A stretch of DNA of 64,000 bases, from NCBI GenBank assembly GCA_002682825.1, contig NOKP01000013.1:957351-1021350 (forward strand), in the 5' to 3' direction. This DNA is from Neonectria sp. B-13. Taxonomy: Eukaryota; Ascomycota; Sordariomycetes; Hypocreales; Nectriaceae. Shown here one piece after another: positions 21,598 through 34,942 of the stretch. A program made the translations under genes and the position numbers. How positions within the stretch are numbered: position 1 is the first letter of the stretch; every line of letters starts with the position of its first letter. Under the pieces are notes generated by a model that saw only the letters and a list, made by a program, of their open reading frames with translations, had not been told where the DNA came from and did no database searches.

Positions 21598-24500
21598 GAA
21601 TGTATGAAGGGGTCGAATTTTCAGGGAGCCGGCGTGTTCTTAGGTATAGGGATCATATGGTGGCGGCGTACGAGTATACGCTGCATGTGTTGGGTGAAAG
21701 GCACTTGAATAGGTTCTGGGTGTGATCTTAGTCGATTAAGGATCATGGCAGGGCCAGCTTTGGGAGTCTGTGTACACAAGGGCTGTAAAACAGGAACGGA
21801 TGAATATTAGGTCTCAGTTCAAGGCGTGTGTCTGTATCAATTGTAAGATCATGATTGTATTTGTGTGGTCACATCTGGGAAGAACAAATACTCAAGCAAG
21901 CAGCGGCCAGACGAACAGCGGCCGGCGAGGGCGGACGAGAGGAACAGCTATATAATGGCGGTGGTATTGTTCATGATGGTGACGCAAGTAGCTAAGGTCA
22001 ACAGGGCGTCTGTGATGCGGAGATTCACAGGCTATCTCCACTGTTTGGCGCGATGAAGTTGCCCAGAAGTGCTTCTCGAACATGTTTCCGAAGGTTCCAG
22101 TGTGCTAGCGGGTGGCATGATCCATTCAGCCTCACGACAAACCGGACGCATGAAAGATCTAAGATGAGGTTGAGGTGCGGGATCACGCACGCGCCCGCGG
22201 AGCCTACACACAGTCACCCCATCTCCTCTGTAATTTACCCCTCCCCCTCCTCCAAGACTCGTATCTGATCTAAGAAAAGAATGTGATTCATGATTTTCAA
22301 TTCATCCCGTTTCGCTTCCGCTGGATACGGCATCGCTAACTGGATGTGTCGACCAGCGCAAGGCAAGGCAGACAGGTAGCAACGTGGACCAACGGGAACT
22401 AACACCCGAATGCAAGGGTAGGTTGTTTCAAGTCCTCGAGACGTTCGTAAACGTGGGACAGAGTTGGAAAGAAACAGCAATGCAGCCCCGGACAGGTGCA
22501 TGAAGTAGAAGCATGAAGGTGGTGGAGCAACCAGGGCTTGCGGACGGGACGCGGTTCAGTGGCTTCAGTCCCAGACTCACAGCTAGACCGGGATCATGGA
22601 TCGAGCGAGAGGACGGCGGCGTGCGGATGGGACGAAGACAACACACGGACTTGAGGGATGACTCTAGGCCATTAGGAAATGGGGATGGGCCACTTCGGCG
22701 GGCCTAAGGGCCGTTACACTAAGGCATATCATCAATCGGTCCCTCGGGGCGGTCTTTGCTTTCCTCCATATTGGATCTTTCAACTACCTAACTAGCTCTA
22801 CTGTATGTACAACGTTCATGATCTGCATCTCGATCCCGACAGATGACGCCAACAATCCGCATGGCAATGTGGAATTGCTTCGCAACTGCTGCCATGTACA
22901 GCATCTTTACTGGCCAGGCTCACACCGACAAGCCCTCCCTCACTAAGGTTGGTGGCGAAATATCTACCTAGTCGTACACTTGTGACTGTAGCTGGTGCCA
23001 GCTCACCAAGTCGATTCCGCAAGTCTTGCGAATCCCATCGAACTTTGACAGCCAGTCACGAAGCTGCTGAGTGCCAGGTTCCTAGCTCGGATGGATGCGT
23101 TGGCCATACCAGCACAGCACAGCACGTGCAGCGGGGCTTTTAGTTTCTTGCCCCACGAGCCATTAGTTAGCTGTCATGGAGTTGGTGATTACTATTGGTG
23201 GACTGGTAACAGGCACCAAACCCCCAAAGTCGAGGCTGGAATCTATACTTGGACTTGGGCTGGTAAAAACAGCAGTCTTCGAGAGAATAGCTCCATGTCC
23301 TTGGTGTTGTACAAATCGGGTTAGGGCACTCGCTGTTCTTGCTCGGGCTGAACCATTCATTCTCAGGCGACTGAGAATAGCATACCAAGTTCGGAACGCA
23401 ATTGAGTGAAGCGGGATGGACGGCTTGATGTGTAACTGCAGTCATTGAAGCTGAAACTAAACGAGCTAGGCATGATTGAATGGCCTACTTGGTCTTTGAA
23501 CAATGAACACAGCTCGTACCTCTATAAGCAAGCGAGGACCCCGTATTCGCAAACCGCACTTACGTCCGGTTGAGTCGACCAGGCCCTAACCCGACCGGTC
23601 TACAAGGTGAAAGCAATGCCATATCCTTGCTGAATCCAAGTTTTAGTCCACATCCAACCCAAGTGCTCCTCCAATTGCCTCATATGACAGTGCGGTTAGA
23701 CTGGAAGCAGCTCTCCAAGTCCTACCCATATTTTGAAGGACCGCGGTTGGATGCCTTGGACTTCGTTCCCGTCGTCCTATCACTAACATCAAGGCCAATG
23801 AAACCTCCGGCATGCAATGTTGTCGGTAGATGATGCCCAGGCATGGGCTACTGCTGTGAGACCATATTTCCTCCATGTATCGCGGCTTAGGAGAAGGGAG
23901 GGTGGTATTGTGTCCGAGAAGGTTTTGAGGAACGTCCCTGCTAGCTCATGGCGATCCTCATCTCAGAAACCATCATCTCAGTCCAGGTTCTCTTCCCGAT
24001 GGGTCTCCACGAACACTACTTTAGTGAGTTTGACTAGAGGCAAAGTTTCGATTCCGGCTTCGTTCAAGTTTCTCTCCGTGAATCGGGAATCTCGGAAGTA
24101 GCTAGTCAGAAGAAAAGACCTAGTGTCGTGTAATGAAACAAATTGCCGGCAGAGCGTACTGTGTTCCGTCGCACAGCTAGAATGGGAAATGTCCGCAAGC
24201 TTAGAAATTCAGAATGGGTGAGACACTTGAGCCTCGGTCGGGGGAGTAGATGCAAGGCGAGTTGGCGAATAAGTTGAGATACAGTATCATGATGAGGCCC
24301 TTGTAGCGGAAAGAATAGGCGAAACGAGGTAAGTCATTAATGAGACGAATGCTCTTCCTAGAATTAAGGAGGTAAGAAATAATCCAAATTTACCAGCACA
24401 ATCTTTAAGATGAATCGGCGTAGGCTATAAGAGATGATTTCGTGGACGGGAACCTTGGAAGCTGGCTTTGCCCAGCTCAAGTTTGTTGGGAGTATTGAAC

Positions 24501-26464
24501 TTCAGAAACCACCTTCACAGTGAGTTCCTCGGCATACCTACCGAGTATCCATTCACTTTGGTGGTTTATTTGATTGACCGTTAGAATTCGTGCAAACCGA
24601 AACATCCATTAACTTGGAGGAGTTGAATCTGTGGACAGCTCAGTGCGGCTCGGGCAAGGCTAAAATGCCGTATGGTGGTATAAGCCGTCTCTTGGGTTAC
24701 TGGGGATGTGGCAGTGGTTGCTGGATAAGCGGACCCGTCTTCAAGCATCAGTGGTCTTGATCGTCCCACGTCACTTGGTGGTGTTAACCACAGAACCGAT
24801 ATTGACAGGGGGTGAGCATCGGTGGCCAATTGGACCTATGCGACGAAAGGATTGAGGCGCAACTGACTGAGACGTCGATAAGCGAAAGGTGAAGGGTGAA
24901 TGGGGAATGGGGAATAGGCAATGGAAGACAAGCAATAAGAAGACAGGTTGGTGGCAACCTTCATTCGGGCTGGCATTGGGATTTGTCTACTCGGCACGTT
25001 GCGAAACGTGGATGGCGTCAAGACGGTCGGGCCACTGGAGACGGAGTAGACATGGTGGGAGCTCGGACGTGGGCAGTTGGTTGAGGCCAGCCGGCAAGAC
25101 ACGTCCCATGTAGAAATATCCATGAGTCCGAAAAGCCTCATGATATGGTGACACTCCGCTGCGAGCATGTCCGAAGCGAGAGAGACGGAGAGAAAAAGGG
25201 ACACGGACTGATAGATGCGGTGGGTCATGACGCCAGCCCACAGCTCGCCGGAACAGGAATAGGAACAGGAACAGGATCGGGGACGAAATAGGCTTGGGAG
25301 CTGTTGGCGTTGGTTCTCTGGCGGGACGAAACGAAGAGCACTTGATACTCCCCTAGCACCCATCCGTACTACGGCCAGGACAGTAGTGAGGTGACGGCGT
25401 CCAACCATGGTGCCAAGGTGACACCGTTCTCGGGGCCGTGGTCGCGGATCCCGATGCCAGCGGTGCTACTGGAGGCCACTGGCCCACGTCGTCGGTCCGC
25501 TCCACCCCCTGCCCATCATTCCCAATCGAGGTGTTGCTGTTTGGTTGTTGTTCGGGAGAGAGTATTCGCACGTTGGGAGTCGGTTGGGGAGAAAAGAGAG
25601 AAGAAGACTACAGACAGTCGCGACTCGAGACGCAAGTTGGCCTTCTTCTGATCGGCACTGTCCTTGTCTCGCCGCGGCAGGGCATATCCCCGTCCCCGCA
25701 TGAGCAAGGAGCCAAGCTCAAAGCAATCACTCAATATCAATTAATTGAGGAGGGGCCCTTGGAATCAAATTACACCACCGCGCCCGCCCGCCTGCCGCCC
25801 ACGCAATTAAATTTCAGGACGTCAGGGACTAGACAGAAAAGTGCCCCTCTAAGTCCTAACTGGCGGCTGAGGCCCACCCGAACATGGCGCCGCCCTCAGG
25901 GACCACTTCAGATGCCCCTCTCAGCCTCTCAGGGCCCTCAGCTCCATGCTTCTTTTGGGTGCTTGTGGGGGGCGCGCCGTTCTAACTTGTAAGGTAAAAT
26001 CAATCAGTGCGTGCGTGGGTGTGGAGGATTGCGGACGAGGAAGTTGGGGTTGTTTGTTTGGCGTCGTTAATGCATCTTCCCTTCAGCCTCGCAGATAAAT
26101 GGATGTATGCGCAGTACATGTTTCACTGCAGACATACTAGTAGTCTGGCAAATCTGGCTACCTGCTTCTAGATGGGGTGAGGTGAAGATGTCTCGGGAAA
26201 GGCCTTGGAGTCTTGTCTTGTAGTTCGGGAGCCGCCACTGGTTGGTACTACTGCTCAGAAATTCGGCTTCTTGCATCCGTATCCAAACGCAGCATCAACG
26301 AGAAGAAACATTCTCAGGACGTTATCCAATTACAGATCGATCAGCCTCTTCCTCTCTCTGTCTCTCACACAGACACACCCATCCATCCATTCATCCATCC
26401 ATCCATCTCCCCTCCTCCTCCACCCTCCACCCTCCAGTCTCACTCACCCCCTCCCGAAAAGAAA
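21598..26464. other. Gene-free stretch upstream of the MSB1-type gene
   Basis: Nearly 5 kb with no ORF that looks coding: candidates are under 200 aa, low-complexity or rich in rare residues, and no conserved motif appears in six frames. There is an (AGGAAC)-like short repeat near 25254-25275 and a CATC microsatellite at 26382-26410. No tRNA box A/B pair was recognised. It may hold distal regulation or unannotated noncoding RNA for the MSB1-type gene. Confidence 0.4.
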
Positions 26465-26563
26465 ATGGCCCATGCCCAGCCAGATGATGATGCCCCCATG
26501 TCCCATGCCTGCAATCCCAGCTCGGCGCCCAATCTTAGTGCTGTACGTATGTACCGTCCCTAG
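26465..26563 (+). other. Candidate upstream ORF in the MSB1-type leader
   Basis: A 32-codon ORF starting in a strong context (AAAATGGCC) and ending with TAG at 26561-26563, about 730 bases before the MSB1-type start codon. A GTACGT donor-like sequence near its end leaves open that it is a spliced 5' exon instead. Several further ATGs follow before the main start. Confidence 0.25.
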
Positions 26564-27293
26564 GCCTGGTCGTGCATCCCCGTCGCCCCTGAAGCCGCTC
26601 CCCGTCCGCCATGACCCAGGCGCCCTCCCCAATTCCAATCCCTATGCCCATCCCTCACCCATCGATCACCTTTCTCTCATCCTTCGCCCTTCGATTGGTC
26701 TTGCTCGTTCGAGTCTTTCTTCTTTTCATTCTCTCATTTTCCCCATAACATACGAATACCGAGTACCCTTCCCCTTCTTTTTTTTCTTTCCCTTCTCGTT
26801 GACGGCCATTTCCTAGCGCCCTGGCCCTCTCGTTTCATCTTCGATACCCGAGCTCCGACTCGCGCCAACCAAAAAAAAAAAAAAGGCGTCCTGTCTTCTC
26901 CTATCCCAGCAGCGTCACGCCCACGGTCACGCCCAGGACGCTCACGCCCGCTTTCATCCCTCCCGTCGACTTACACGTCGCCTGGCGCCATCGTCCCGAC
27001 CACGACACAGTCCGTTTGTGACGGCACCCGCCCCGCGACAAACCAAACCGAAAAAAATTAACCCCTGATCTTCATCTCTTTCCGCGCGACGAGAACGTTG
27101 CTTTTCTCCTTCAGCTTTCTGTACTAAGTGCGTTTGCGACCGGCCTGAAAACCTAAGAATCCGCAACACCGCCCTTTGTCAGGTGCAACCCGCTGCCTCC
27201 TTCTTTCTCCCTACCGTCGCGTCAACGCCAACATCCACCGCGTCTGAAAAGTCTCAGTCTTCGTCCCCGTTGCGCCAACCGCCGTCGCCCACC

Positions 27294-30200
27294 ATGGCCG
27301 GCCTCTTCTCCCGCCTTAAGGGCAAGGACTTCAAGTCCAAGAAGAAGGGCAAAGATGACTCCAACCTGCTGCCGCCCAAACCCCGATGGACTGACGCATA
27401 TGCGCGGATCACTGTCGAGCCCGAGGAGGTTCACGAGCTGATCCGATGTTGCACTGAGGAGCTCAAGGCGCGAGGTATGTCAGCCCCGGATTATGTCCCT
27501 CCCTGTGGTCCTCCATTGCGTCGCCTTCTACAGCTTGCTAATTCTCCATTGTCTTACTCTAGCCCTCGATCACCCCTTTCTACTTCTGCCGTTCCGACCT
27601 ACCTCCGACCCCAGCGCTGTGCGTACCTTCATCCGACACTTTTTTGAGTCTCACCAAGACCTACGCGGGGAGCAGCTGCTCCAGGAGCTGCGCATGTCCG
27701 AGCCCATGGTACGTCCACTTACAACAGAACGCGTGCCACCGCACTAACTTGGCTCCAGGTCGTCTCCGGCGTCGCAAAATGGTGCTGGAGCCGTCTCCAA
27801 GGCGGCATTGTTGGCTGGGATGCCTACGAGCTGTTCAAGGTTGGAGAATACGGTACGTCAATCGCAAAAGTTGCCCAATTCCGTAGGCTCGAACGGTGTG
27901 GCTGACCCCATCTTAGACTCCCACATGGCCAGAGACTCGTTCAAGACATTCATCCCCATTAGCGTCGAGAATGGCGCCCGTCAGCGCATCATCTTCGACT
28001 ACTTTGATCTTATGGCGGCAATTGCCGCCCACGGCAAAAGCAATGGCCTCGGTGGCCGCAAGCTTTCCCGAATGGCCGCCTGGTGGGCTTTTGAACATAA
28101 AGACACCAAGAAGGGCTTTGAGGGAGGCTACAACGCCTGGCTTAGGTGAGTTCGGTGTCTCAAACGCGCCTCTGGCCCACATGCTCATCATTGATCCCAG
28201 TGCCGCCGATGCCACGAGCCACATGTTTTTCGCATATCTCCGATCTCTGTCCCCCGAGCAAAATGTCAGCGGCATCACTATGCTACCCATGTCCCTCCAG
28301 AAGCTGGTCCAGGAGACCGAATATCCTCCTCAACGACCCGAACTCATGATGACGCCCACGAACAAGGTCGTCATGATTGTTGACACCGTCTCCCCCACGC
28401 CATTTGCCCTCTTGCGCCGCGCCAACCACTTCCAGTATCGCGATGAGGACCGAGCCCTCCAGGAGTTCTCTGAGTACCAGGACCCTATTCAGGCACTGAC
28501 CGAAGAGTGCCGCCGAGTTCTGAAAGCTGTTTCGGCCGCCAACCAGTCCCAAGTTTCGAGTTCTAAGCATTCGACGAGCTTGCGCGACGCCTCTTGGTCT
28601 CGTTTTGAAGATATCGGCTTCACGAGCACGTTGGAAGAGGATGACGAGGATGACGAGAGTGCCCTTACCCGCAGACAGCCGCAGCCGTTGAGGAGAGCTC
28701 CTGCGTCTGGCAACAACCTCGGCAGGCCAACGACCCCGTCATGGGCTGATTTCCTGTCCTCAGGATTCATAGAGGAGAATTCCGCCTCCCGACCCAACCT
28801 TCTCCTCCCCCCTGACAAGGTTCTACCCCCAATCGAGACACAACCCAGGCAGCGAAGCTCCCAATCTCATCGACCGAGACTCGAATCCGACCGCACCCTT
28901 GAACCCGGTGAGCTGGCAAGCATCACCTCGTTCTCTCTGGACGATGCTTTCTGGTGGGTTTGGATGACCAGTCTGGCTCCCGAAGAAACCGCACAGCGCA
29001 AGGCAGCATTCGGTCGATGCACGATCATCGAGACCAAGATCCCAACCGGTCGCTGGCTAGTGATGGAGGAGATGATTGCTGGTGCTGCCCCGGAACCCGA
29101 AGATGGTGCCTACATTGCCGAGAAGAAGGGCTTCTTTTCTTGGACGAGGCGTGGAAAGGGTCTGGGTAGACGAAAGTCGGCTGGCAAGTCTGCCCTCGAG
29201 AACGCTAACACCGGTAGCAAAGCCAGTATCGGCCCCGATACGCATGCCAGGATCCAGGCCAAGGCCGCCCAGCTCCGAGCTCAGGAACTCCACGACAAAA
29301 AGATGGCTTCTCCGCAGCCAACCCAGCGCAGAGGCCGCTCAGATCAAGAGCTGTTGTCTGAGAAGACTAACAGTGTCCTCACGCTGCAACCGGCCATCAT
29401 TGGCGAGGCTTCATCCGCTCTCAAATGGGTCAAGAACTTCGACAAGGGAACGATCAAGGATGCATACATGTCAAACAACAACGCAGGTCGTGGCATGACC
29501 ATGTCCCCAGTTCCCTCGGAGCGCCTTTACGACGAGCTCCAGATGAACGATGGGACGAACGGTCATGACCATCCGCCAGAGGTGCCCGCTAAGGAAAAGG
29601 CTCCTCCTGTCCAGGCCCCTCCTCCTCCTCCTCCTCCTGTCCAAGCTCCTCCTTCTCCATCTCCTCCTGCCCAAACTCCTCTTGTTCACTCTCCGCCCGT
29701 CCAAGATCCTCCTATCGAGGAACCCCCTACCTCTCCACTTCCCAAGAAGCAGACGCTGAGGAAACCCGTCCCCGCGGTAGAGAAGCCGGAAGAGCTCCAG
29801 TCTCCTGAACTCCCTGAGCCCCCGGTCAGCCCCGTTCCACCCCCGAAGGACGACATCTTCGACGAGGTTACCCGAGACAATGTGGTTTCTCCTGAGCCTC
29901 CCAGTCCGGATAACAAGAAACAAAAGAAGCTGCAGAAGGAGGTCAAGGAGGGCCGAGGTTTCCGGAAGCTGTTCCGCAAGAACCGAAGCTCCAAGCTTCC
30001 TGAGAACGCTGTCGCCGATGTCAACGGCATGTTGCGACGAGACCAGCCCACGCCAGAGCCGCCTATTCAGCAGATTCCCACACCTGCTGAGACACCCGAG
30101 CCCGTCCCTGTCCAGGTTCAAGAGGAGCACGATCTACCCACGCCCGCCGAAACCGTCGGCGCCATGGAGGAGCCTGTGAAACCCGCCCCCAATGCCCCTA

Positions 30201-30688
30201 CACCTGGCGTAGACGAGACCGGCAAGCCCAAGGAGAACTTCTCTAGCTTCAACCAGGGCCCCTTGGAGGACCTGCCCGCTTTCGTTCCCGATACTGATGG
30301 TGAGGAGGACGATGCTGTCCCACCCCCAATCGGCCGAGCGGGACGTCCGGCTGCCAAGCAGCCTGAGGAGAAGCTGAGCACAACCGCTAGCCCTGGTGTG
30401 CAGGACCGATGGGCGCAGATTCGCAAGAACGCTGCCGAGAGAGCTGCCACTCGACCGTCTGATGACCCGCCCCGAGGTCCATCCAGCAAGCCTAGCGAGG
30501 GGGAGGATGACACCAGTGGCGAGGAGAGTAAGTTTGCCCTCGAATTTCCCCTTATTTTTAAGCAAAAGCTAACTCGACATTAAGCCATTGAGTCCCGTGT
30601 CGCTCGCATCAAGGCCCGCGTGGCCGAGCTGACGGGCAACATGGACACCACCGGTGGCCCTCAAGCGACCACCCCCGTTCGTCGCTGA
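27294..30688 (+). CDS. MSB1: Msb1/Mug8-domain morphogenesis protein
   Basis: Cortical scaffold-type protein; yeast Msb1 acts with Cdc42/Rho signalling in polarised growth. Spliced model: 27294-27474, 27563-27708, 27759-27852, 27917-28145, 28201-30527, 30585-30688, 1026 aa, all phases consistent. The N-terminal 400-odd residues form the Msb1/Mug8 (RhoGAP-like) domain: KPRWTDAYARITVEPEEVHE, VSGVAKWCWSRLQGGIVGW, FDYFDLMAAIAAHGKSNG, ADATSHMFFAYLRSLSPEQ. The last of these requires removal of the 55-nt fourth intron. The C-terminal half is disordered and Pro-rich with PPxQAPP-type repeats at about 29600-29730, then a basic stretch (RGFRKLFRKNRSSK) and a short final exon ending ATTPVRR. The ORF running through the last intron gives a false tail. 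Confidence 0.88.
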
Positions 30689-31533
30689 ACAAACACAACC
30701 CGTCTCGGAAGCTAATCATTGAGGCTCACTGCTGACTATTCAGCGATCCTGATTTCTTTGTTTTTTTTTCGGATATTGTCACGCAACTCGCCGCTTTTAC
30801 ACTCGTCGTTAATGTGGCCGGGGCTTTGATACCCATCCGCGCCCGCCCACACCTAATACAAGCCGTCGCTTCTGTTTTTATTTCGTCTTTTTTCCTCCTT
30901 TGACACCTATGATACCACTAGAAGAGGGAAGAAGAAGAAGTCACGCGAGCACTTGAAAGTCCAGGAGAAGGGGAAAGGGGGAACGGAGGGAAAAGATGAG
31001 GAGCCTTGGTAGCTCCTTTCTGGGTTTTCACACCCGGTTTTTTTTTCTTATCCTGGGCGAAAAGAGGAGATGTTTTCGGATCAATTCTAGCTTTTTGACT
31101 TTTCCCTTCATATGTTTTTATGTTCCCTATCTTCTGTTACCCTTCGTCCGGGATGAGCGAGCGGTTTTCCCGAATCATTACCACTGCCCCTACTATTACC
31201 CCCCATATCTCCATCGTTATACGAGCAAGATATTTGAAATGTCTGCCTAGGTAGTTGCGAAAGCGCTGTTACTCGAGAAGAAAAAGATATCTGCTGTACC
31301 TCCGATGCAGTTGCTGCATTTCGATATTGTGGGATGAGGAGTCACTTTGTGGTTGATAATAGACAAGATGCAGTTCAGAATCAGAAGACGTAAACTCAAT
31401 GCGACATTGTTACTATCGTACCATGTTGTGCAGTACATCTGTCTCGACGCGTAGAAGGCCTATGCCTTGTGTTCCACTATTCCCAAATGTTCAATCATTT
31501 CTTGCTACTCACTCGACCCAGATGAATACCCTA
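30689..31533. other. Convergent intergenic region (MSB1-type and TMCO4-like 3' ends)
   Basis: 845 bases, T-rich on the + strand, with a T-run near 30763-30770. Presumed 3' UTRs of the two flanking genes. No gene seen. Confidence 0.4.
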
Positions 31534-33958
31534 CTAGCGTCCCTTCAGCTTGTCATCATCCTCATCACTGCTGTCGTAGTTAACCATGACAATTCCCCCA
31601 TATTCTTCATCGTCGGTCACGTTCGATCCGGGCGTCAAGGGACGTGGAGTCTGCTCTGCCGGCGTCTTCTTCTCGACAACGGGCTCGGTCGGACGCCTCG
31701 GAAGCGCCGGTATGTCCACCTCCTTCGCCTCGTCGACCTGCGTAGGACGACGTGGCAGAGACGGCTGTTCGTCATCCTGCCCAGGTGCGGTGGGACGTCG
31801 GGGCAGGGTTGGAGATCGCTCCACGTCCTTGCTAGTTAGATGCTGCTGAAGAGGTGGGCTCTTCAGTTCTGGCCACTGGGACTTTTGCTCCTCTGGTGGG
31901 GAGGCGAGGCAGGGGGGAAAGATGGTAAGACCATGGAGCTCATTCGTCAGCTCTGCCTGGCTTGGGGACTGGGGCTTTTCCTTGGCATCTTTCGACGGAG
32001 CTTCGTCAAAGTTGATCAAGCCACCCTCGGCTTGTTGTTCCTTCAGCACGATCTCGTCGTCCTTCTCAATCTCGGTGCCAGCCTTGACGCCGACGAATCC
32101 GCACTTGCGCAGGATCTCGCCTATCAAGTCGGGGTATCGCAAGTGACCACTAACGGACTCGCTCAGGTTCAAGTTCTCCAAGCCCTCAACGTTCTGAACG
32201 GCCTGCAGCCCGGCGACACCAAAAGCAAGACTGTGGGCGCGGTATAGAAACCCGAGGATCATGTCGTTCTCGGAGTAAACGTTGAATATCTTGCCAGAGA
32301 CCACAGTTCGTAGCGTGCGCCAGTGAGTCGGAGTTGAGGGAGCAGGGGCGCCAATGATGACGACGCTGTCGATGAGTCCAAAGGCATGTCGCTCGGCAAG
32401 CGACTGCAGACAGGAGTGAATGGCTGTGGCACCGAGGGAGTAGCCCACAAGAGTAACGGGACGCTCACCCTGGACCTTGTTGATGAGGGCATCGGCAAGG
32501 AGTGTGCCGGCCTTTCGGGATCGGTTGTGCGCGCGGTTGAAGGGGTTGTCAACATTGGAAGCCGCAGCGAGCATCTGGACGGGCCAGAGAGCCGCGAGCA
32601 GGGTGGCTAGAACGGTGCGCTTGAGGACCTCAAGCTTGATCGTGTTCCAAGCAAACGATTCGACAAGAGCTTGCAGTGCGCTTCCAAGAGCGAGAAGAGA
32701 CTTCAGCTCATAGCGGAGGGCAAAGACCTCAGCGTCATCACCCATAACACGCCATGGCTTCGTGACATCGTCCTCTGTGCCCAGCCAACCGTTGATTCCA
32801 ATAGTAACACGAAGTCGATGTTCTTGCTGCGCTTTTGGATCTTCCTCCTGGAACTCTTTTCCCCATTCCTCTTTGAGCGGGATGAAACGAAAATCTTCAA
32901 CTTCCTTGGCGTACTGGTCCATCATCTCACCCTGCAGATGGCGTTAGCTTAGGTTCTGCTCATGTGGATTGAACAGGACTTACAGTCATTTTTGCTCCGT
33001 ATGCACCGAAGAGAGCTCCAACGAGGGCTCCGTTCATCCAGAATATGCCTAGGAAACTGGCTACTCCACCGAGTCCAACGCCTCCCAAGACACCTCCGAT
33101 AGCGCCAGCAACGAGAGGGGCTGCCAGGCCACCAGTAACACCGATGACGGCAGCACCTGCGACAGAGGCGAGGCCGACTTTCCAGAATCGGTTGAACTTA
33201 TTGTCGTGACGGCGCTTAGCGGCTTCGGCTTCGGCTGACATGGCCTCTTTCTCCTCGTCGTTTGCCGAAGATGACTCGAGGAGAGACTTGGCGATCGCGA
33301 TCTCTTCTTGGATAACAAATGTCTGGGGAAGTTCTAAGGCTGAGGCAAGATAAAGGGCCAGAGTTCGTGAATAGGCAGAATACTTGCCGGTTGAAAGAAG
33401 GAGAAGCAAAACACAAACAACTGCCTCCTTCCTATCTTGGTGTGGGATGGTTGTCAATCTCGTCGGGATTGGATGATACAGAGCCTGGAGCGAAGCAACA
33501 TCTTCGGACTTGTCGATCTTGACTTCGCCAAAGCTGATGAGATTCTCACCCTCCTCGGGAGTGTCCAACATCAGCTTCTCCATGGCCTCTTGACGCTTCT
33601 GTCTCTCGCCCTGGATCTTGGCATCGTCCGGGACGCGAGCAATCTCCGCAAGCTTGGGCATAAGCTCATGCTTCCAATCAGCCATGTGCTTGATAGCAGC
33701 CTTCTGGATGCGCTGGGCCTGCCCGGAGGCTTTTTTCCGGTTCTGCCGCTGGCGCTTTTGGGATTCCTCGTCATTGATCCTGGAGCCCTCTTCATCACGA
33801 GGGGTTCCTGGAGCAACAGGGCCAAGTTCGTCTTCGGGAGTCTCCAGCTGAGCGATCATGTGTGCAGTGATCTCATGGACGAGCTTATAGAGCGCCTTTC
33901 GACGCGCGGGGTTCAGGCTGATGACAATCTGCCGCGGGTCGGCACAGAGCGGTGCCAT
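31534..33958 (-). CDS. TMCO4/DUF726-family membrane alpha/beta hydrolase
   Basis: Spliced model on the minus strand: 33958-32984, 32931-31534, 790 aa, join in phase 0 (GAKMT to GEMMDQ). The N-terminal third is charged and helical. A Gly/Ala-rich hydrophobic block (VGLASVAGAAVIGVTGGLAA through ALVGALFGAYGAK) near residues 265-325 looks like glycine-rich membrane hairpins. The hydrolase domain follows: INGWLGTEDDVTKPW, then the nucleophile elbow GYSLGATAIHS at about residue 488. This order is typical of the DUF726/TMCO4 family, which includes yeast Mil1 (YFL034W); lipase activity is proposed but not shown by sequence. The C-terminal 200 residues are disordered and hold three copies of LPRRPT. 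Substrate unknown. Confidence 0.85.
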
Positions 33959-34942
33959 GTTGCAGTACTCTCTCCAAGAAGCAGAATTTTCCAGATAGTC
34001 AGTACAGCAGGTAGCGAGGATTTCAAGCTTCCGCGGTTAGCTAGGTTACAATAGGGTTATTAGCAAGAGGTCATGGACTCATGATGGGCATGTGGTGGGA
34101 CGCCCCACGTCATACCGCCCACTGCAGGACAGGGACGATTCGAGCCGCTTACCTAGCACGGGGTATGTATCCGGACAGCTCAGTGAGTTGTTATGGGCAG
34201 CACCATCCAGTGTATCAGCTACAACTCAGTGCTTGAGAGATTTTTCGAGCCAGCGTGGGTTGCGATGTGTCCGACACGCAGTCCTCATGCCTCGTCGTTG
34301 GCTACCTGATCATTCTAGGCACCATCCATCACGTGCTTGTCACCCCTGTGCCAAACTGAGACGCCAAGAACAGGTGAACGAAAGTCATTCTCCCATCTTC
34401 ATACCGATTTTTTTCTTTTTTTGGCACACCATTATTTATCAGTCCCCCTTATCGAGTAGCTCCAATTCATATCAGAGTCCTCTAACTTAAGTATTTACCA
34501 GTTGCCGGTGCCATCTTCGCAGAGAAGCCTAACTTACATCCAAACTCTCATGTTCATGACAGGTGGGCCCAGCAATAACCCACTTAAATCCTGACCCCAC
34601 GATCTAACTAGAACACTGAGAAGCCATATCTTTATGACTACGAAAAACTTTCCATCTCAATCACTCGAGAGCTCGTTTCAAATTAAACTATGGAATTTTC
34701 AAGAAAGTTGCATACTGGAAAGTTGAAGACTCGCTAAATTACCTCTAATCCATAAAAGCACACATGGTTCCCGTACAAGCTTGCTCGAAGACAGGAGCTA
34801 TCTCCATTCAATTTATGTGCTAATATTTGCTGTTCTTCACGTTGGTTACAAGATAACCCCCCTAGGGTTAGTACTTCTTCATCCAGGGTGCCGAATCAAT
34901 CCATCTAGTTCACATTAGTCCTGCGCCACTTGCACTCCGTTC
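33959..34942. other. Intergenic upstream of TMCO4-like gene
   Basis: 984 bases, noticeably AT-richer than the genes nearby from about 34380 onward. Contains T-runs (34407-34422). No coding or RNA feature was recognised. Confidence 0.35.

Noticed and set aside
24836..25408. 190-codon ORF on the minus strand
   Set aside because: Low-complexity Ser/Pro/Leu composition, no conserved block and no plausible leader.
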